Part shown: in pieces, positions 40,987-50,420 of the stretch
Position numbering within the stretch: the stretch's first letter is position 1
Layout of the letters: each line of letters begins with the position of its first letter
Assembly: GCA_964236735.1 (NCBI GenBank)
Contig: CAXSFM010000014.1
Coordinates: forward strand, 1-64,000
Reading direction: 5' to 3'
Length of the DNA stretch: 64,000 nt
Source of the DNA: JAIVJG01 sp964236735
Lineage (GTDB): Bacteria > Acidobacteriota > Blastocatellia > Pyrinomonadales > Pyrinomonadaceae
Translations under genes and position numbers: made by a program
The notes under the pieces: generated by a model
What the model saw: the letters and a program-made list of their open reading frames with translations, nothing else
What the model was told of the DNA's origin: nothing
Databases searched by the model: none

Positions 40987-43098
40987 TCACTCTTCCGCGC
41001 CGCCGTACTGGAGAAGTTTTCGGTAGAGGGTTTTGCGACCGATGCCGAGCGCGCGTGCGGCGCGTGTTTTGTCGCCGCCGGTGTAGTCGAGCGTGGCTTC
41101 GATGGCGCGTCGCTCGATTTCGTCGAGCGTGGCGGGGACTTGGATGTCGAGCGTGATGTCGCGTCCTGCTTCGGCGGCACGGACGCGCTCGCCACGCACG
41201 CGCGCGCGTTCGTCCGTAACGATGCTGCTGATCGCTTCGGGCAAATCGTCGAGTTCAATCTGCCGTCCCGAAGCGATGATGACGGCGCGCTCGATGGCGT
41301 TCTCAAGCTCGCGCACGTTGCCCGGCCAGTCATAGTTGACGAGGGCTTGCAGGGCGGGGCGCGAGATGCCTGAGATGAAACGCCCGTTCTTCTGTTTGTA
41401 GTATTCGAGAAAGTGAAAGACGAGCGGGTGAATGTCGCCGGGTCGCTCGCATAGCGCGGGTAGAAGGATAGGAAAAACGGAGAGACGATAGAAGAGGTCG
41501 GAGCGGAACGTTCCCGCCTCGACCGCGCGCTTCAAGTCCACGTTGGACGCGGCGACGACGCGCGCGTCCCCCTTCAAAACTTCGCCGCCGCCGACGCGCG
41601 AAAACTCTCCGTCCTGCAACACGCGCAGCAGACGCACCTGCGCCGACAGACTCATCTCGCCGATCTCGTCGAGAAAGAGCGTGCCGCCGTCGGCTTCTTC
41701 AAAGCGTCCGCGACGCCGCGCGTGCGCGCCCGTGAAAGAACCTTTCTCGTGTCCGAAGAGTTCTGACTCAAGGAGCGTTTCGGGTATCGCGCCGCAGTTG
41801 ACTTTGATGTACGCGCCGTCCTTGCGCGGCGAGTTGTAATGGATGAGATTGGCGAGCAACTCCTTGCCCGTGCCCGACTCGCCTTCAATCAGCACGGAGG
41901 TCTGAGTGTCGGCGACGTTCAAGGCGAGTTCGATAGCGCGACGGAGCGCGGGAGCCTGCCCGATGATGCGCGACTCGGAGTGCTTTTCATGCAGCACGTT
42001 TTTGAGGCGCAACACTTCGGCGGACAGTTGGTCGCGCTCAAGCGCCGTCCCGATTTGTACGGCGATGCCTTCGACGAGCGCGATTTCATGCTCGTCAAAA
42101 CCTTCGCGCAGTTCGCTCCAGACGAAGCCGAGCAGCCCGAACGTCTGTTCGCCGATGCGGACGGGCGAGACGAGCGCGGCGCGTCCGCCAAGCGTGGCGT
42201 TGAAGGCGAGACGGATGGGAGTCGGCAGCGTGGTGTCTAAAAGCGTCAGCGTGCGGCGTTCCGCCAGCAAGTCGGTGAGCGCGGGGATGGCCGAGATGTC
42301 AATTGATTTGCCGTGCGTCTCAATCAGTTCGCGCACGTTTCTGGTCGAGACATGCGGCGCGGCTTTGAAGGCGGCGAGCGTGATGGCCTTGCCCGAACGC
42401 TCAATGACGCCGAGCGCGCAATAGTCCGCGCCGACGAGCGCGATGGCACGCTCAAGGACGTGCGAAGTGACCTCGCCGAAGTCCGAGCGCGCGTTCAGTG
42501 TGTTGGCGATTTCCAGCAAGGCGCGCGTGCGGTCAGCCTCGCGCTGTTTGTCAGTGAAGAGACGCGCGTACTGGTAGCCGACGGCGATTTGCCTGGCGAT
42601 GGATTGCAGAAAAGAGACTTCCTCATCAAGCCAGCGGCGAGACTCGCGCGTCATGTGGAGGCCGACGAGTCCGAGCACGTTTCCGTCGAGCACGACGGGC
42701 ACGATGAGTAAAGAGCGCGTGCCGAGACTGGCGGGCAAAAGACCGATGCGCGGGTCGAGTCCGGGCGCGGACGTGTCGTCAAGACGAATCGGTTTGGTGA
42801 GATCGAAGCGTTCGGCGAGTTGGCGCACGTCCACGGGAAAGGACGTGCCGAGGCTTGAAGGCACGTCTTCGGCTGCACGCCATTCGTGGCTGATGCGGAG
42901 TTCGCCGGCGGCGGCGAGTTGAATCACGTCGCAACGGTCAACGTCCATCATCATGCCGAGTTCGGAGACGATGGCGCGCAGGAATTTATCGAGATCAATT
43001 TCGGAATGAAGGTTCGGCGCGAGACGGTTGATGATCGCCTCGCGCGCCTCGTGCATTTTCGTCTTGCGTTCGAGCGAGAGCGTCTGTGAGGTCGTCAT
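40987..43098 (-). CDS. Sigma-54-dependent transcriptional activator with two GAF domains
   Basis: 703 residues from ATG 43098. Two GAF domains (about 20-180 and 200-360) sense a ligand or redox state. The AAA+ domain has Walker A GESGTGKE and the sigma-54 contact loop GSFTGA, a conservative variant of GAFTGA, then DEIGEMSLSAQ. The end has a Fis-type helix-turn-helix (RAARALGIGRKTLYRK). It remodels RNA polymerase holding sigma-54. The targets are not visible; the adjacent AT-rich gene and PfkB gene are on the same strand but not clearly targets. Confidence 0.9.
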   Translation of the reverse strand: MTTSQTLSLERKTKMHEAREAIINRLAPNLHSEIDLDKFLRAIVSELGMMMDVDRCDVIQLAAAGELRISHEWRAAEDVPSSLGTSFPVDVRQLAERFDLTKPIRLDDTSAPGLDPRIGLLPASLGTRSLLIVPVVLDGNVLGLVGLHMTRESRRWLDEEVSFLQSIARQIAVGYQYARLFTDKQREADRTRALLEIANTLNARSDFGEVTSHVLERAIALVGADYCALGVIERSGKAITLAAFKAAPHVSTRNVRELIETHGKSIDISAIPALTDLLAERRTLTLLDTTLPTPIRLAFNATLGGRAALVSPVRIGEQTFGLLGFVWSELREGFDEHEIALVEGIAVQIGTALERDQLSAEVLRLKNVLHEKHSESRIIGQAPALRRAIELALNVADTQTSVLIEGESGTGKELLANLIHYNSPRKDGAYIKVNCGAIPETLLESELFGHEKGSFTGAHARRRGRFEEADGGTLFLDEIGEMSLSAQVRLLRVLQDGEFSRVGGGEVLKGDARVVAASNVDLKRAVEAGTFRSDLFYRLSVFPILLPALCERPGDIHPLVFHFLEYYKQKNGRFISGISRPALQALVNYDWPGNVRELENAIERAVIIASGRQIELDDLPEAISSIVTDERARVRGERVRAAEAGRDITLDIQVPATLDEIERRAIEATLDYTGGDKTRAARALGIGRKTLYRKLLQYGGAEE

Positions 43099-43231
43099 GC
43101 TGGCGATGTTGTTGTGGTGGCGTTGAAAAGACACGTCTGCGGCCAATCTCCTTAACGAACTGCTGCGTAATATTTTCGTCGTGGAGAAATCATAACGAAG
43201 CGCACGCGCGCTTGCCAAGCGAGAGTAGAAG

Positions 43232-43318
43232 AAATGATGAATGCGGGATGATGAGTGATGAATGAGGAGGCAGCCGCCTTGTCTTCATTCATCACTCATC
43301 ATCCCGCATTCATCATTT
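43232..43318. repeat. ATGATGA heptamer hairpin with compensated arms
   Basis: Left arm AAATGATGAATGCGGGATGA and right arm TCATCCCGCATTCATCATTT are exact complements even where the unit departs from GATGAAT (GCGGGATG pairs with CATCCCGC), which shows that pairing, not unit identity, is kept. Found between the sigma-54 activator and the PfkB gene. Confidence 0.9.
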
Positions 43319-43351
43319 GATTTATTTGCGTGCGGTGAGTGCGCGTCGCGC

Positions 43352-44302
43352 TCAGGATGTCTCGCCCTCCGCAGAGAGAAACCCTTGCAACTCCTGCGCG
43401 AACGGCAGCGCGTCGCGTGCGCCAAGCGCGCGACACTTGAGCGCGGCGACGGCGTTGGCGAGCGTCATGCACGTCTCGATCTCTTCACCCTGCAACAGCC
43501 CGTAGAGGAAGCCCGCGTGAAAAGCATCGCCCGCGCCCGTCGTGTCGCGGCAACCGCCGGGCACGGCGAAGGCTTTCGATTCGAGAAAAACATTTTCGTG
43601 AAAAACAAGCGCGCCGCGCTCGCCTTGCGTCATGCCGACGACGGCGCAGTTGTAACGCCGCTTCACTTCGACGAGCGACGCGCGCTCATCCACGATGCCC
43701 GTCAAGCGGCGCGGAAATTCTTTCGACGTGATGAGCACGTCCACGAGCGGCAAAAGCTCCGGCAGACCTTCGTAAATATTATCTATGTCGGCGGAGACAA
43801 TCGTCCCCGCCGCGCGAGCCGCACGCGCCAGCGCAGCGCAGGCCGGCGGGTCGTGCGCGTCGAGGTGCAGCACGCGCCCGCGCGCGGCGAGTTGCGCGGG
43901 GGCTTCGTCCGCGCGGTAAGCGAGACGCTCGTCCCTGTCCCAGATGACGGTGCGCTCGCCCGTGCGCGCGTCAATGATGATGAAAGCGATTTGCGTCCGC
44001 GAGTCTTTGATGACTTCGGCGTGTGTGATGTTGAGGCCTTCGTCCTTGAGCGTCGCGAGTCCGAACGCGCCCTCCGCGTCCGAGCCGAAGCGTCCCGCGT
44101 AAGCCGTCCGCAATCCCAGACGTTGCAGCGACACCAGCGTCGAAGCGGTCTGCCCGCCCGCCGCCTGCGTGTGCTGCGTCAATCTCGTCTTGGTGTCGAA
44201 GGCCGGATACGCGGGCACGACGACGAGATGGTCAACGGCGTTGAGGCCGAAGCCGACGGCGTCGAACTCTCTTTCTTCCGGCAATGTGAAAGGAAATCTC
44301 AA
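43352..44302 (-). CDS. PfkB-family carbohydrate kinase
   Basis: 316 residues. Ribokinase fold with AAGGQTASTL near the front, and DTTGAGDAFHAGFLYG near residue 243, in which Asp is the catalytic base and GAGD forms the anion hole. It phosphorylates a sugar or nucleoside; the exact substrate cannot be chosen between ribokinase-like and nucleoside-like members. The SADIDNIYEG segment is characteristic of fructokinase/adenosine-like branches only loosely. Confidence 0.88.
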   Translation of the reverse strand: MRFPFTLPEEREFDAVGFGLNAVDHLVVVPAYPAFDTKTRLTQHTQAAGGQTASTLVSLQRLGLRTAYAGRFGSDAEGAFGLATLKDEGLNITHAEVIKDSRTQIAFIIIDARTGERTVIWDRDERLAYRADEAPAQLAARGRVLHLDAHDPPACAALARAARAAGTIVSADIDNIYEGLPELLPLVDVLITSKEFPRRLTGIVDERASLVEVKRRYNCAVVGMTQGERGALVFHENVFLESKAFAVPGGCRDTTGAGDAFHAGFLYGLLQGEEIETCMTLANAVAALKCRALGARDALPFAQELQGFLSAEGETS

Positions 44303-44340
44303 CGATGCTTTTCCCCTGCTGCAATTGATAAGCTAAAATA

Positions 44341-44517
44341 CTGCGGCGTGCAAATGAAGATGAACGGAGATTCACCACAGAGGACGCAGAGGTTCACAGA
44401 GAAAAGATAGAGGTATTGCAGTTTCAATTGTTTCTCCGTTCTTCCTCTGTGCCTCTCTGAGTCCTCTGTGGTGAAAAATCTTTCTTTCAATTCGTACTCA
44501 ATCGCAAACAGCTATAA
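44341..44517 (+). repeat. MITE-like element, CCACAGAGG family, copy 3
   Basis: Left end CTGCGGCGTGCAAATGAAGA and right end TACTCAATCGCAAACAGCTA, core from CCACAGAGGACG at 44374 to CCTCTGTGGTGAA at 44463. It lies upstream of uvrC, so the gap 44303-44584 is nearly all repeat. Confidence 0.85.
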
Positions 44518-44584
44518 GTATGCACCCACCCGGCATGGCAGGTGGCACTAACAGGCAACTGTCACGCGAGCGAATTATTATCCA

Positions 44585-46756
44585 ATGGCTTTGACTCTCG
44601 AAGAGAAACTGAAAAATCTGCCCGTCGCGCCCGGCGTCTATCTGCACAAGGACGAAGGCGGGAAAATTATCTACGTCGGCAAGGCGAAGAATTTACGCAA
44701 TCGCGTCCGCTCGTATTTTCAGTCCGGTCGCGGGCACGACCGCAAGACGCGCGAACTCGTCCGGCGCATTGTTGATTTAGAGTTCATCGTCACCGACACG
44801 GAAGTCGAGGCGCTCGTCCTCGAATCGAATCTCATCAAGCAGCACAAGCCGCGCTACAACGTGCTGCTGAAGGACGACAAGCAATACCCGCACTTGAAAC
44901 TGACGATCAACGAGCCGTTCCCGCGCGTGATGATTACGCGACGCATCCAACGCGACGGCGCGCTCTACTTCGGCCCGTACCTTCCGGCCTCGCTCGCGCG
45001 CCGCACGATTGATCTCATCAACCGCACGTTTCAACTTCGCACCTGCGACATCGAGATTGACGGACGACTTCCGCGCCCCTGTCTCGAATATCACATCAAA
45101 CGCTGTCTTGGCCCGTGCGTCAAAGGATTGTGTACGCCGACCGAGTACATGGAATCCGTGCGCGACGTGCGCCTGTTTCTCGAAGGCAAAAACAGGGAAC
45201 TGGCCGACGAGTACGCGGGACGCATGGAGACGGCGGCGGAAGAGTTGCGGTATGAGTTGGCGGCGAAGTACAGAGATTTGCGTAAAGTTGTGCTCGCCGT
45301 CTCCGAGCAGCAGAAGATGGCGACCTCGCCGGAGCGCGACGTGGACATCTTCGGTTACTACCGCGAAGGCGCGCGGCTCGCCTTGCAACTCTTCACGATG
45401 CGCGAGGGAAAAATCGTCGGACGCAGAGAATTTTTCTGGGAAGATTTACCCGAAGAAGACTTCGACCCGTCCGTGTTTTTGAGCGAGGTGCTGACGCAGT
45501 ATTACTCGACCGACTACGTGCCGCGCGAGGTACACGTGCCAGTTGACTTTGAAGACCGCGAGTTGCTTGAGAAAGTTTTGACGGGACGCAAAGGCCGCCG
45601 CGTTCGCATCCTCGACCCGCAGCGCGGCGAGAAACGCGACATGATCGCGCTCGTCGAAAAAAACGCGCAGATCGCTTTCGAGCAACGCTTCCGCATCCTT
45701 AAGCCCGACATGGAGCGCGTGCTTGAAGAGTTGCAGGAGGTGCTGGAATTGCCGCGCTTTCCCGCACGCATCGAATCCTTTGATGTCTCGAACATCTCCG
45801 GCGCGGAGAATGTCGCCGGGATGGTGGTCTGCGAAAACGGCAAGATGAACCGCGCGGAGTATCGCAAGTTCAGAATCAAAACGGTCGAAGGCTCGAACGA
45901 TCCGGCCTCGATGAGTGAGGCGGTGATGCGCCGTTACCGACGGCAGTTAGAAGAGGGCAAGCCTCTTCCCGATCTCGTGATGATTGACGGCGGCAAAGGC
46001 CAACTCGGCGCGGCGGGCGCGGCGATGCGCGAACTCGGACTCGAAGCTGTGCCGATGGTCGGCGTGGTGAAACCGCCGCGCCGCCACAACGACATCTCGC
46101 ACCTGCTCATCAAAGGGCGCGAGCACGAACCCGTCTTTCTCGATTCGCATTCGGCGTCGCTCAGATTCCTGCAAATGATTCGCGACGAGACGCACCGCAC
46201 GGCGGTCTCGTACCATCGCAAGCGCAGAGAGTTGCGCGACTTCACTTCGGAGTTGACGGCGATTCCCGGCGTCGGCGAGAAACGCAAGAATCGCCTCCTG
46301 CGAAATCTCGGCTCGATCTCGCGCGTCTCGAACGCTTCGGTCGCGGAACTAACGTCCTTCGTCGGCAAGAAGACGGCGGAGGAAGTCTTTGAACACTTCA
46401 CACGCCAGCGCGCGCTGTCAGAGGGGGGCGCGGGGGAAGTGGAAGAAGTGGGAGCGGCGCAAGAAATCGGCGAAGAAACTAAGAGCGCCACGCACACACA
46501 CGACAACGCGCATCACCCGGACGACGCGACCGTGATGACGGACGAGACCATCGGCGACGAGCACATCGAGACGCGCCTCGTTGACCCGGAAGGCGACGCC
46601 GAAGACCTCCAACCGATTCGCGCCGTTGACCATGAAGGCAATGTGCGCGAGCGTCGCCGCTCGACACGCAAACGCGGCGAGCGTTCGACGAACCCGCACG
46701 GCATTAAGCGCGAGAAGTTATCGGATGAAGACAAGGCAGAACCGGGCGAGGCCTGA
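44585..46756 (+). CDS. uvrC: UvrABC excinuclease subunit C
   Basis: 723 residues from ATG 44585. N-terminal GIY-YIG nuclease (GVYLHKDEGGKIIYVGKAKN near 18-37), a central UvrB-binding UvrC region, an RNase H-like nuclease domain (ESFDVSNISGAENVAGMVV; DLVMIDGGKGQ), and a helix-hairpin-helix (AIPGVGEKRKNRLLRNLGS). It makes both incisions around DNA lesions with UvrB. About 110 residues beyond the normal end form a disordered acidic tail with many His, Asp, Glu and Arg; this extension is not usual. No other uvr genes are adjacent. Confidence 0.93.
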   Translation: MALTLEEKLKNLPVAPGVYLHKDEGGKIIYVGKAKNLRNRVRSYFQSGRGHDRKTRELVRRIVDLEFIVTDTEVEALVLESNLIKQHKPRYNVLLKDDKQYPHLKLTINEPFPRVMITRRIQRDGALYFGPYLPASLARRTIDLINRTFQLRTCDIEIDGRLPRPCLEYHIKRCLGPCVKGLCTPTEYMESVRDVRLFLEGKNRELADEYAGRMETAAEELRYELAAKYRDLRKVVLAVSEQQKMATSPERDVDIFGYYREGARLALQLFTMREGKIVGRREFFWEDLPEEDFDPSVFLSEVLTQYYSTDYVPREVHVPVDFEDRELLEKVLTGRKGRRVRILDPQRGEKRDMIALVEKNAQIAFEQRFRILKPDMERVLEELQEVLELPRFPARIESFDVSNISGAENVAGMVVCENGKMNRAEYRKFRIKTVEGSNDPASMSEAVMRRYRRQLEEGKPLPDLVMIDGGKGQLGAAGAAMRELGLEAVPMVGVVKPPRRHNDISHLLIKGREHEPVFLDSHSASLRFLQMIRDETHRTAVSYHRKRRELRDFTSELTAIPGVGEKRKNRLLRNLGSISRVSNASVAELTSFVGKKTAEEVFEHFTRQRALSEGGAGEVEEVGAAQEIGEETKSATHTHDNAHHPDDATVMTDETIGDEHIETRLVDPEGDAEDLQPIRAVDHEGNVRERRRSTRKRGERSTNPHGIKREKLSDEDKAEPGEA

Positions 46757-46784
46757 TGCTCGTCGCCCGGTGCATAAATTCGCG

Positions 46785-47285
46785 CTATTTGCTTTGCGCG
46801 TTGTCGCTGGCCGGTCGCCCGGACAATGAATTCGGCGCGTCGAGGTGTGCGCCGTCGTGGACGCTGATGCCGAGTCGCTCGACCAACTCGCCGCCGAGCC
46901 AGCCGCCGATGAGCGCGACGCCCGCGCCCGCGAAAGAGCAGACGAGCGCGGGCGTGCCGGGATCGAACGTGTGCGGGCGACGCAGCAACCAACTCACGGC
47001 GAAAAGAATCAGCGCGAGGTCGTTGACGACGGCGTGCCAGAGTCCGACCGAGCGGGCGCGCGTGCCGTTTGGAATCGCCATCCAGTCTATGAAGCCGAAG
47101 AAGGCCGCCACGACGCCTCCGATAATCCCCGCCGCAATCATCGCGTAGGCTCTATCCGACCAGACGCCGTTGCCGCGCACGATGGCGATGATGTCAAAGA
47201 CGACCGCCGTCGCCAGCAGCCCTAGCGGGAAGACGATGAGAATCGGATGTAGCGCATGTCCGAACAATTTGGCTCTGCTTTCCAT
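46785..47285 (-). CDS. DUF2231 membrane protein
   Basis: 166 residues. GHALHPILIVFPLGLLATAVV at the start carries the conserved HPxxxxFP of DUF2231, and four transmembrane helices follow, with FGFIDWMAIP after the second. The C-terminal 30 residues are polar and cytoplasmic or periplasmic. Function unknown. It converges on uvrC. Confidence 0.88.
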   Translation of the reverse strand: MESRAKLFGHALHPILIVFPLGLLATAVVFDIIAIVRGNGVWSDRAYAMIAAGIIGGVVAAFFGFIDWMAIPNGTRARSVGLWHAVVNDLALILFAVSWLLRRPHTFDPGTPALVCSFAGAGVALIGGWLGGELVERLGISVHDGAHLDAPNSLSGRPASDNAQSK

Positions 47286-47581
47286 GTTGACGCTCCTTAT
47301 GTTCTGTCCGCCGTCCGTCGAAGACGCGCTCCCCTACGTTCCGGCAGCGGCGCTCTCAAGTTGAAGAAAAGACGCGGGGGATGTACAAATTTCTCAGACT
47401 TCATCAAGTGCAACGAGAGCAACGCTGCAAGCGATCTTCTCGCTCCACGAAAGCAGTTGATTAAATTAAGACGATTGGAAGCCACAGCATACTCACCACA
47501 CAACTTGCTGTAAAGAGCTATTTAGATGTGCGTGTTTTCCGCATCAAGGGTGAAAGCGTAAAGGAAACGAGAGGTTATTAA

Positions 47582-48193
47582 ATGAGCAGGAAGCAAACAG
47601 CGACAACGCAGGACGTGCGCGTCGCAGTGGTCGTCGAGACTGAAGAAGAAAATCCGGGCAAGCGCGAGCTTCAACGACAGATGGAAGAAGCGCGCGAGGC
47701 CATCACGGAGACCGTCTCGGAAATCAAGGGCGTGGTCACGCACCAGTACGAAGAGGTGCGCGAGAAAGTTGAAGCAGTCAAAGACGGCGTCAGTGAAGTG
47801 CTCGACTGGCGCGAGCAGTTCAACGAGAATCCTCTGGTGTGGGGCGCGGGCGCGGTCTCGGTCGGCATCCTCATCGGCATCGGCCTCTCACACGCTTTTG
47901 AAGAAACTCACACATCAGGAGGCCGGCGCAAAAAGACGGACGTATCCGCGCTCGGCGGCCATCTCATCGGCGAAGTGTCCGGGCTGGCGAGCGCAGTGCT
48001 GCCGACGCTGACGGGCAAAGTCAAAGAGATGTTCGGCGTTGACCTTGCAGCTTATCTGCCGGGTGTGACGACTCATCAAGAAAAGAGTCCGCGCAAAAAG
48101 AGCAGCGCGCAGAAAAAGACGGCGACGAAGAAAAGCATCGTGAAGAAAAGCGTCCCGAAGAAACGTGCGACGAAAAAGAAGCTCGCGAAATAG
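47582..48193 (+). CDS. Membrane protein with Lys-rich histone H1-like tail
   Basis: 203 residues from ATG 47582, with GAGAGG upstream. The first half is charged and helical (QRQMEEAREAITETVSEIKG), then one transmembrane helix with VSVGILIGIGLSH near residue 100, and the last 35 residues are a Lys/Ser/Thr/Ala repeat (KKSVPKKRATKKK). The membrane part is YtxH-like. The basic tail could bind DNA or membranes; I infer no function. The 296-base gap upstream (47286-47581) contains no recognised gene or repeat. Confidence 0.65.
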   Translation: MSRKQTATTQDVRVAVVVETEEENPGKRELQRQMEEAREAITETVSEIKGVVTHQYEEVREKVEAVKDGVSEVLDWREQFNENPLVWGAGAVSVGILIGIGLSHAFEETHTSGGRRKKTDVSALGGHLIGEVSGLASAVLPTLTGKVKEMFGVDLAAYLPGVTTHQEKSPRKKSSAQKKTATKKSIVKKSVPKKRATKKKLAK

Positions 48194-48263
48194 TTTCGCT
48201 CGACGGAGAAGCGGCGTGCGTGGGCTGTCTCTCTCACGTTCTCTGGCCGGGAATTCGCGCCGG

Positions 48264-48309
48264 ACAAAAAGAGGCGGAGCCCATCACCCCCAACTGGATG
48301 GCCTCCGCA
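48264..48309 (-). terminator. Probable rho-independent terminator for the serine hydrolase gene
   Basis: On the minus strand GCGGAGGCCATCC pairs with GGTGATGGGCTCCGC (one bulge) and is followed by CTCTTTTTG. It lies 40 bases past the stop of the gene at 48350. Confidence 0.7.
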
Positions 48310-48349
48310 CAGTTAGTTAGCGCGCCTCACACTTGACGCTCGCACACGG

Positions 48350-49684
48350 TCACTCAAAATTGCCGCGCACTGCATCGCCCCAGGCTTCTTTAAGCCCCTC
48401 GAAGACTGTCATCGCATTGCCTTTGCTGGTGATCGTCCCGACTGCGATGTAGCCTCCGGGCAGTAGGAGGATCGCCGTGTTGCTGTAGCCAGCGGTGAGA
48501 TTTGCATTGGCACCACTTCCTAATTTATATGGGATCCCGTTAACTCCGAAATGCTCTTTGACGAAAGGGCTCGGGTCGAGGCCGTCCCAGACGAGGCGCG
48601 CGTCTCGCGTCGCAGGGGTGCTGTCGTCGTAAATCAAATCCCGCGTCTTATCTGAGATGAGCGTGTTAGTAGCCTGATAAGTCGCCATAAAGGCCGCGAG
48701 CTGGCGCATACTCAGATAGTAACCTCCCTGCGCGTGGCAACCGTAATTGTTATCCTTTTCCGACCAATAAGCCGGATTCTGGCCGCCCAGCGGGGTTTCG
48801 TAAAAACGCGCGAAGGTAACGGGAGGATTTCGCTTCGGGAAATCAACAGCCGGATCGCACGAGGGGCGGAAGGCTGGCTGGATTGCATCAAATATGTTTT
48901 TCTGCATCCAGTTTTCAAAGAAGTCGCCGTAGATCTCGCCGTAGTTTTCGTGATCGTTGTTGGCAAGCTTGGCGACTTGAATCTGATTATCGAATTTGTC
49001 TGCGGTCGGGGGGGCGACGAGCCTCGGTAAGAGGTAGGTTATGATTGTCGCGTTGAAGTTAGCATACGCACGCACACCGACATTCGCCTGTTTGATACCG
49101 CTGCTAATGTAATTAAAGGGCGACGGTGGAGTCCCTTTCGGGAAGCTCAAGGTGCGGAAGCCGCTTTTGTGGCTCATCAACTGGCCGAAAGTAACTTTTG
49201 CTATCCGCGAGACATCAGGGTTGTTATTAGGTGGCGCGTTCACGTAGGCTTGCCATGCTTTCGGCAGGTAAGGAAGGATAGGTTCGTTAAGCTGCTTTTC
49301 AACTGTCAGCGCCGGATTTTGGGCCGCCCGCTTCTCGAAAACGGAGAGTATGCTGATGAACGATATCGCCTTAAAGCCGCTTCCGATGTGGTTCGGCGTC
49401 GAGGTCGTCATCGCAGCATTCTTTAGTTTATCGTCGCCTCGAATAGCAGCGCCTCCTGCAACCTCGGCGACGAAGTTCCCGTCCTTGATGATCACGGCTG
49501 CATAGCCGTCTAGAATGTCTCCTCCGAGCTTGTTCTTGTTGATTGCGGCAATGAATTTCTCCTTGTCGAATTTCAAGGTCTTTGTGCCAAGTTGGCCCTC
49601 GCCGCCCAGTTGGGCATAAGCGACGTTAAAATTGAACAACAAGACGAACACGATGAACAGATTGATTGTTGATCTGACTTTCAT
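48350..49684 (-). CDS. Secreted serine hydrolase, beta-lactamase/class C-like
   Basis: 444 residues with signal peptide MKVRSTINLFIVFVLLFNFN to AYA. Active-site SxxK is GSGFKA (Ser near 102), then a YAN tyrosine motif (RAYANFN), as in the beta-lactamase/EstB group. The third box (K/H-T-G) is not clear. It could be an esterase, a D-aminopeptidase or an ancient penicillin-binding relative. Lower GC than its neighbours and no close paralogue here suggest it came by transfer. Confidence 0.78.
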   Translation of the reverse strand: MKVRSTINLFIVFVLLFNFNVAYAQLGGEGQLGTKTLKFDKEKFIAAINKNKLGGDILDGYAAVIIKDGNFVAEVAGGAAIRGDDKLKNAAMTTSTPNHIGSGFKAISFISILSVFEKRAAQNPALTVEKQLNEPILPYLPKAWQAYVNAPPNNNPDVSRIAKVTFGQLMSHKSGFRTLSFPKGTPPSPFNYISSGIKQANVGVRAYANFNATIITYLLPRLVAPPTADKFDNQIQVAKLANNDHENYGEIYGDFFENWMQKNIFDAIQPAFRPSCDPAVDFPKRNPPVTFARFYETPLGGQNPAYWSEKDNNYGCHAQGGYYLSMRQLAAFMATYQATNTLISDKTRDLIYDDSTPATRDARLVWDGLDPSPFVKEHFGVNGIPYKLGSGANANLTAGYSNTAILLLPGGYIAVGTITSKGNAMTVFEGLKEAWGDAVRGNFE

Positions 49685-49838
49685 AAGTTTTTCCTCTCAA
49701 GCTAATTTTCGCTTTTCAAGCGACTTCACGCACTAAAGCGAAAAAGCGGTGGCGAAAGTTATCATCGTCCGCCGAAAATATTTCTTTTCTTTCCATTGTG
49801 ATAAATTAAAGCCCGCTAAACGTCAGGTTGAAGAAGCA

Positions 49839-50420
49839 ATGGCTACACCGTCGGCGCACGAAGTGACAGAGTTACTGCAAGCCTGGAGCGCGGGCGACCG
49901 GGAAGCCCTCGAACGTCTCACGCCCATCGTTCATGCGGAGTTGCACCGCATCGCCAAACGCTACATCAGCCGGGAGCGGCCCGGCCACACTTTGCAGGCG
50001 ACGGCGCTGGTCAACGAAGCGTATCTGCGGCTGATAGATTGGAAGAATGTGCGTTGGCAAAACCGCGCGCATTTTTTCGGCGTCTCCGCGCAACTCATGC
50101 GCCGGATTCTGGTTGACTTCGCCCGCCGTCGCCCGCACCTCAAGAACGTGGAAATCAGGCATGTCGCCATGGACGAAGCCTTCATCGTTCCCGCACAGCG
50201 CGACGCGGATTTGGTCGCGCTCGACGAAGCTCTGACGGTGCTGGCGGAGATTGACGAACGCAAGGCGCGAATCGTCGAGTTGCGTTTCTTCGGCGGCTTG
50301 AGTTTCGAGGAAGTCGCCGAGGTGTTGAAGCTGTCGAAGATCACTATTGTGCGTGACTGGGACAAAGCGAAGGTCTGGCTGTTCCGTGAGCTAAGTCTTA
50401 AGGCAGGCGATGAAAGCTGA
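49839..50420 (+). CDS. ECF RNA polymerase sigma factor (acidobacterial SigX6-type)
   Basis: 193 residues from ATG 49839; 30 further open codons upstream are not conserved. Region 2 (LERLTPIVHAELHRIAKRYI; HTLQATALVNEAYLRL; RRILVDFARRR) and region 4 (ERKARIVELRFFGGLSFEEV; LKLSKITIVRDWDKAKVWL) match the TIGR02999 family that is expanded in Acidobacteria and Planctomycetes. Its stop overlaps the kinase start by 11 bases, a linkage seen in that group. It probably governs a response started by the kinase. Confidence 0.9.
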   Translation: MATPSAHEVTELLQAWSAGDREALERLTPIVHAELHRIAKRYISRERPGHTLQATALVNEAYLRLIDWKNVRWQNRAHFFGVSAQLMRRILVDFARRRPHLKNVEIRHVAMDEAFIVPAQRDADLVALDEALTVLAEIDERKARIVELRFFGGLSFEEVAEVLKLSKITIVRDWDKAKVWLFRELSLKAGDES

